Below, one piece after another: positions 61,469 to 64,000 of a stretch of DNA of 64,000 nt (positions are counted from its first letter, which is position 1; the number at the start of each line of letters is the position of its first letter). A program made the translations under genes and the position numbers. This stretch comes from Bradyrhizobium tropiciagri. Its GTDB lineage: Bacteria; Pseudomonadota; Alphaproteobacteria; Rhizobiales; Xanthobacteraceae. Under the pieces are notes generated by a model, which had not been told where the DNA came from, made no database searches, and saw only the letters and a list, made by a program, of their open reading frames with translations. The stretch spans positions 806,001 through 870,000 of the forward strand of contig NZ_JAFCKF010000003.1 in NCBI RefSeq assembly GCF_018130545.1. Reading direction: 5' to 3'.

Positions 61469-62464
61469 GTGGCTCAACAAACGATGATCATCTCTGTACG
61501 CACGGTGTTGGCTGCGGCAGTTCTGGCGGTCATGCAGTTCGGCACCTCGTGCAATGCGGAGACCGTCCGCGTTGCAGCGCAGAAGACCGGAACGCTGGCC
61601 TGGGAACTGGCCGTCATTCGCTCCCATGGTCTCGACAAGAAGGCCAATCTGTCGATCGACATCGTCGAACTCGCCAGCCCCGAGGCCGGCAAGATCGCGC
61701 TGCGCTCCGGCACGGCCGACGTGATGGTGTCGGACTGGCCCTGGGTGTCGCGCGAACGTTCGCTCGGCGCCAAGCTGCAATTCTATCCCTATTCGAGCGC
61801 GTTGGGCGCTGTGATGGTCCCGGCCGCCTCGCCGCTCAAGACGCTCGCCGACCTCAAGGGACGCAAGCTTGCGGTTGCCGGCGGCGCGATCGACAAGAAC
61901 TGGCTGCTGCTGCAAGCCGCATTGAAGCAGGACGGGGTCGACCTGAAGTCGCAGTCAACCATCGTCTATGGCGCGCCGCCATTGCTCGCCGCCAAGACCC
62001 TCGACGGCGAGATGGACGCGACGCTCAATTACTGGAATTTCTGCGCCGCGCTTGAAGCCAAGGGTTTTCGCCGTCTCGCCGGCATGGAAGACGTGCTGAA
62101 AAAGCTCGGCAGCAAGGGCCGCATCGCGATGATCGGCTATGTGTTCGACGAAGCCTGGGCCAACGCCAACAAGGACCTGGTGGCCCGCTTCATCGCCGTG
62201 ACGCGTGCCGCAAAGGATATTCTCGCGACCTCGGATGCCGAATGGGACACCATCGCGCCGCTGACCGGCGCGCAGGATCCGAAGACGCTGCATGCCTATC
62301 GCGACCGCTACCGAGAAGGCATCCCGCGCCGTCCGATCGCCGACGAAGAAGCGGATGCCCGCGTGCTGTACCGGGTGCTGGCGCAACTCGGCGGTCGTGA
62401 TCTGGTCGGCACCGCGACCGAACTCGATCCTGGCACGTTCTACCAAGCGATCCCGGGAGACTAG
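61469..62464 (+). CDS. NitT/TauT-type ABC substrate-binding protein
   Basis: A 331-residue periplasmic binding protein of the nitrate/taurine type (SsuA-like). Signal peptide about 1-30. VRVAAQKTGTLAWELAVIRSHGLDKKANLSIDIVELASPEAGKIALRSGTADVMVSDWPWVSRERS is the family N-terminal half. Start uncertain: GTG 61469 or ATG 61484. It heads a three-gene ABC operon inside the methanol locus. Ligand unknown; taurine-like, aromatic or metal-chelate ligands are possible. Confidence 0.82.
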   Translation: MAQQTMIISVRTVLAAAVLAVMQFGTSCNAETVRVAAQKTGTLAWELAVIRSHGLDKKANLSIDIVELASPEAGKIALRSGTADVMVSDWPWVSRERSLGAKLQFYPYSSALGAVMVPAASPLKTLADLKGRKLAVAGGAIDKNWLLLQAALKQDGVDLKSQSTIVYGAPPLLAAKTLDGEMDATLNYWNFCAALEAKGFRRLAGMEDVLKKLGSKGRIAMIGYVFDEAWANANKDLVARFIAVTRAAKDILATSDAEWDTIAPLTGAQDPKTLHAYRDRYREGIPRRPIADEEADARVLYRVLAQLGGRDLVGTATELDPGTFYQAIPGD

Positions 62465-62466
62465 CG

Positions 62467-63204
62467 GTGCTCCGTCTGCTGTCCTTCGCGCTGTTCATCG
62501 CGACCTGGTGGGTTGCCTCGCTCGTGATCGGCGATGCCAAGCTGCCGGCCCCGCCGGCGGTGCTGTCGGTGCTCGCAGCCGAGGCGCGATCAGGGGCGTT
62601 GTTCGTCAATCTCGGCGCAACGCTGGCCCGCGTCGCGCTGGCCTTCACGCTTGCAATGGCACTCGGCTCGGCGATCGGCTATCTGATGGGGCGCGTCTCG
62701 CTCGCCAATCGCCTTGGCGATCCCTGGCTGATCTTGCTGCTCAATCTTCCGGCGCTGGTCGTCATCGTGCTGGCCTATATCTGGGCCGGGCTGACCGAGG
62801 TTGCCGCGATCGCCGCCATCGCCATCAACAAGCTGCCGACCGCCGTCGTCACGCTACGCGAGGGTGCCCGCGCGCTCGACCCTGCGCTCGACGAGATGGC
62901 AACTGCCTTCGCCATTCCGCGCGGCCGCGCCTTCCGGCATGTGATCCTGCCGCAGCTCGCGCCCTACATTGCGGCGGCTGCGCGCTCCGGGCTCTCGCTG
63001 GTCTGGAAGATCGTGTTGGTCGCTGAATATCTCGGCCGCCCCAACGGCGTCGGCTTCGAGATCGGTGTCGCCTTCCAGCTGTTCGACATCCCCCTGCTGC
63101 TGGCCTATTCGCTGAGCTTTGCCGGCGTCGTGCTCGTGATCGAGACCCTGATGGTGCAACCGTTTGAAACCAGGCTAACCCGGTGGCGGCTCCGTGCAGC
63201 TTGA
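62467..63204 (+). CDS. NitT/TauT-type ABC permease
   Basis: A 245-residue SsuC-like permease with six helices and the EAA loop EGARALDPALDEMATAFAIPRGRAFRHVILPQLAPYIAAAARSGLSLVWKIVLVAE (about 130-186). GTG start two bases after the binding-protein stop. It ends 11 bp into the ATPase gene, so translation is coupled. Confidence 0.87.
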   Translation: MLRLLSFALFIATWWVASLVIGDAKLPAPPAVLSVLAAEARSGALFVNLGATLARVALAFTLAMALGSAIGYLMGRVSLANRLGDPWLILLLNLPALVVIVLAYIWAGLTEVAAIAAIAINKLPTAVVTLREGARALDPALDEMATAFAIPRGRAFRHVILPQLAPYIAAAARSGLSLVWKIVLVAEYLGRPNGVGFEIGVAFQLFDIPLLLAYSLSFAGVVLVIETLMVQPFETRLTRWRLRAA

Positions 63205-63904
63205 GGTCAATATCACCGGCAAGAGCTTTGTGAGCGCGGCCGGCAAGCGGCACGACGTGCTCAACAACATCACCTTCACCTTGAACGCCGGCGAGGTTGG
63301 CGTGCTGTTCGGCCCGTCGGGCTGCGGCAAGAGTACCCTGCTCCGGATCCTCGCCGGGCTCGATAGCAACTACCAGGGCCTAGTCACGCGCTCGCCCGGC
63401 ATGCGCCTTGGCATGGTGTTCCAGGAGCCGCGGCTATTGCCCTGGCGCACCGTCGAGGAGAACGTGCGTCTGGCCGCACCTGACGTCGACGCCGGCACGC
63501 TGTCCGCGCTGTTCGAGTTGCTCGAATTGAGCGCGCACAGCAACCATTTTCCCGGCGAGCTGTCGCTCGGCCTCGCCCGCCGCGTCGCGCTGGCGCGCGC
63601 CTTCGCGATCGAGCCGGATTTCCTGATCCTCGACGAGCCGCTGACTTCGCTCGACAATGCGCTCGCGGGGCGGCTGCGCGACCAGGTCGCCACGTTGGTG
63701 GCCAGCCGGAAGATGATGACGTTGCTGGTCACCCACGATCTCGACGATGCCGTCCGCCTCGGCGACCGCCTGTTCTTCCTGTCGCCGCGGCCGGCCCGAA
63801 TCCTTCACGTCGAAACCATCGCCGCGCCGCGCGCAACGCGCGGCGAGCCCGAGATCGGCGAAATCAAGCGGCAGCTCTCACAGTTGGACCTTGCAAATAT
63901 GTGA
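63194..63904 (+). CDS. NitT/TauT-type ABC ATPase
   Basis: A 236-residue ATPase. Walker A GPSGCGKSTLLRILAG, Q-loop GMVFQEPRLLPWRTVEENVRL and Walker B FLILDEPLTSLD. The signature reads LSLGLARRVALARA rather than LSGGQ, typical of diverged SsuB-type subunits. GTG start inside the permease gene. Third gene of the operon; the partial gene after it may belong to it. Confidence 0.87.
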   Translation: MQLEVNITGKSFVSAAGKRHDVLNNITFTLNAGEVGVLFGPSGCGKSTLLRILAGLDSNYQGLVTRSPGMRLGMVFQEPRLLPWRTVEENVRLAAPDVDAGTLSALFELLELSAHSNHFPGELSLGLARRVALARAFAIEPDFLILDEPLTSLDNALAGRLRDQVATLVASRKMMTLLVTHDLDDAVRLGDRLFFLSPRPARILHVETIAAPRATRGEPEIGEIKRQLSQLDLANM

Positions 63905-63945
63905 GACGCCGTCATCCTTCGGCAAAATTGGTAGGGAGAGACCGG

Positions 63946-64000
63946 ATGGCCCGTGCGTTGATTGCTGTTGGAGTTGCGTTGCTGGTGCTGCCAGCGACCG
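63946..64000 (+). CDS. 5' fragment of a secreted protein gene (cut by window edge)
   Basis: The frame opens with ATG at 63946 and runs off the window. Eighteen residues are visible, MARALIAVGVALLVLPAT, which look like the start of a signal peptide. GGGAG lies 8 bp before the ATG. It follows the ABC ATPase by 41 bp on the same strand and probably continues that operon. Identity cannot be told. Confidence 0.5.
   Translation, partial: MARALIAVGVALLVLPAT

Noticed and set aside
1-64000. tRNA, rRNA, transposase, integrase or phage structural genes
   Set aside because: I looked for their signatures along the window and saw none; only the S24/GcrA/DUF6456 module has a faint phage-like flavour.

Overview
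The window is high-GC alphaproteobacterial DNA, most likely from a Bradyrhizobium-type member of the Rhizobiales (Hyphomicrobiales). I infer this from its gene families: a GcrA-type regulator, an OpgC-domain membrane protein, an invasion-associated locus B protein, a NodD-like LysR regulator, many branched-chain-amino-acid-type transporters and CoA enzymes, and a xoxF/flhSR methanol locus. The species was not tested. I see no rRNA, tRNA, insertion sequence, integrase or CRISPR array. The ends of the window cut two genes.

Layout. 1-2.5 kb: the end of an unknown gene, an MFS transporter, a YqcI/YcgG haem N-oxygenase-like protein and a cupin. 2.5-5.1 kb: two divergent tiny genes, a class III CoA transferase and a GFA-fold protein. 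5.4-7.9 kb: a regulatory module made of a GcrA paralogue, a DUF6456-like protein, an S24 self-cleaving-type repressor and a small unknown gene; both intergenic regions carry paired copies of a 15-bp operator. 8-14.6 kb: an OpgC-like protein, a membrane-anchored GH3 protein, a DUF4173-type membrane protein and a CreBC-like two-component pair.

14.6-27.7 kb is a catabolic island of two divergent operons. The minus-strand operon holds a complete Liv-type ABC transporter, a class III CoA transferase, an enoyl-CoA hydratase, a MaoC hydratase and a CitE-like lyase. The plus-strand operon holds an acyl-CoA ligase, a TetR regulator, an SDR and a HAPMO-length Baeyer-Villiger-type monooxygenase. A 23-bp near-perfect palindrome between them is the obvious TetR operator candidate. 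28-36 kb holds more scattered catabolic genes (HCCA-isomerase-like DsbA fold, GST, M81/MlrC, class II aldolase, a triple GAF-like repeat protein, a luciferase-like oxidoreductase and a NodD-like regulator). 36-41.7 kb holds an assortment including a 42-residue membrane peptide, GNAT, an AI-2E-type permease, a membrane metallophosphoesterase and an epoxide hydrolase.

41.7-64 kb is a lanthanide-dependent methanol oxidation locus. XoxF (with the Asp-Tyr-Asp lanthanide signature) and its cytochrome oxidise methanol. Gfa, FlhA and FghA convert formaldehyde to formate through glutathione. FlhS/FlhR-like and AraC-family regulators flank them. A lut/ped-type ABC system (binding protein, beta-propeller, ATPase, permease, secreted protein), XoxJ, a Cys-rich rhodanese-like protein, a zinc metallohydrolase, a SoxYZ-like carrier and a second NitT/TauT-type ABC transporter complete it. 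No formate dehydrogenase, PQQ synthesis gene or TonB receptor is in the window.
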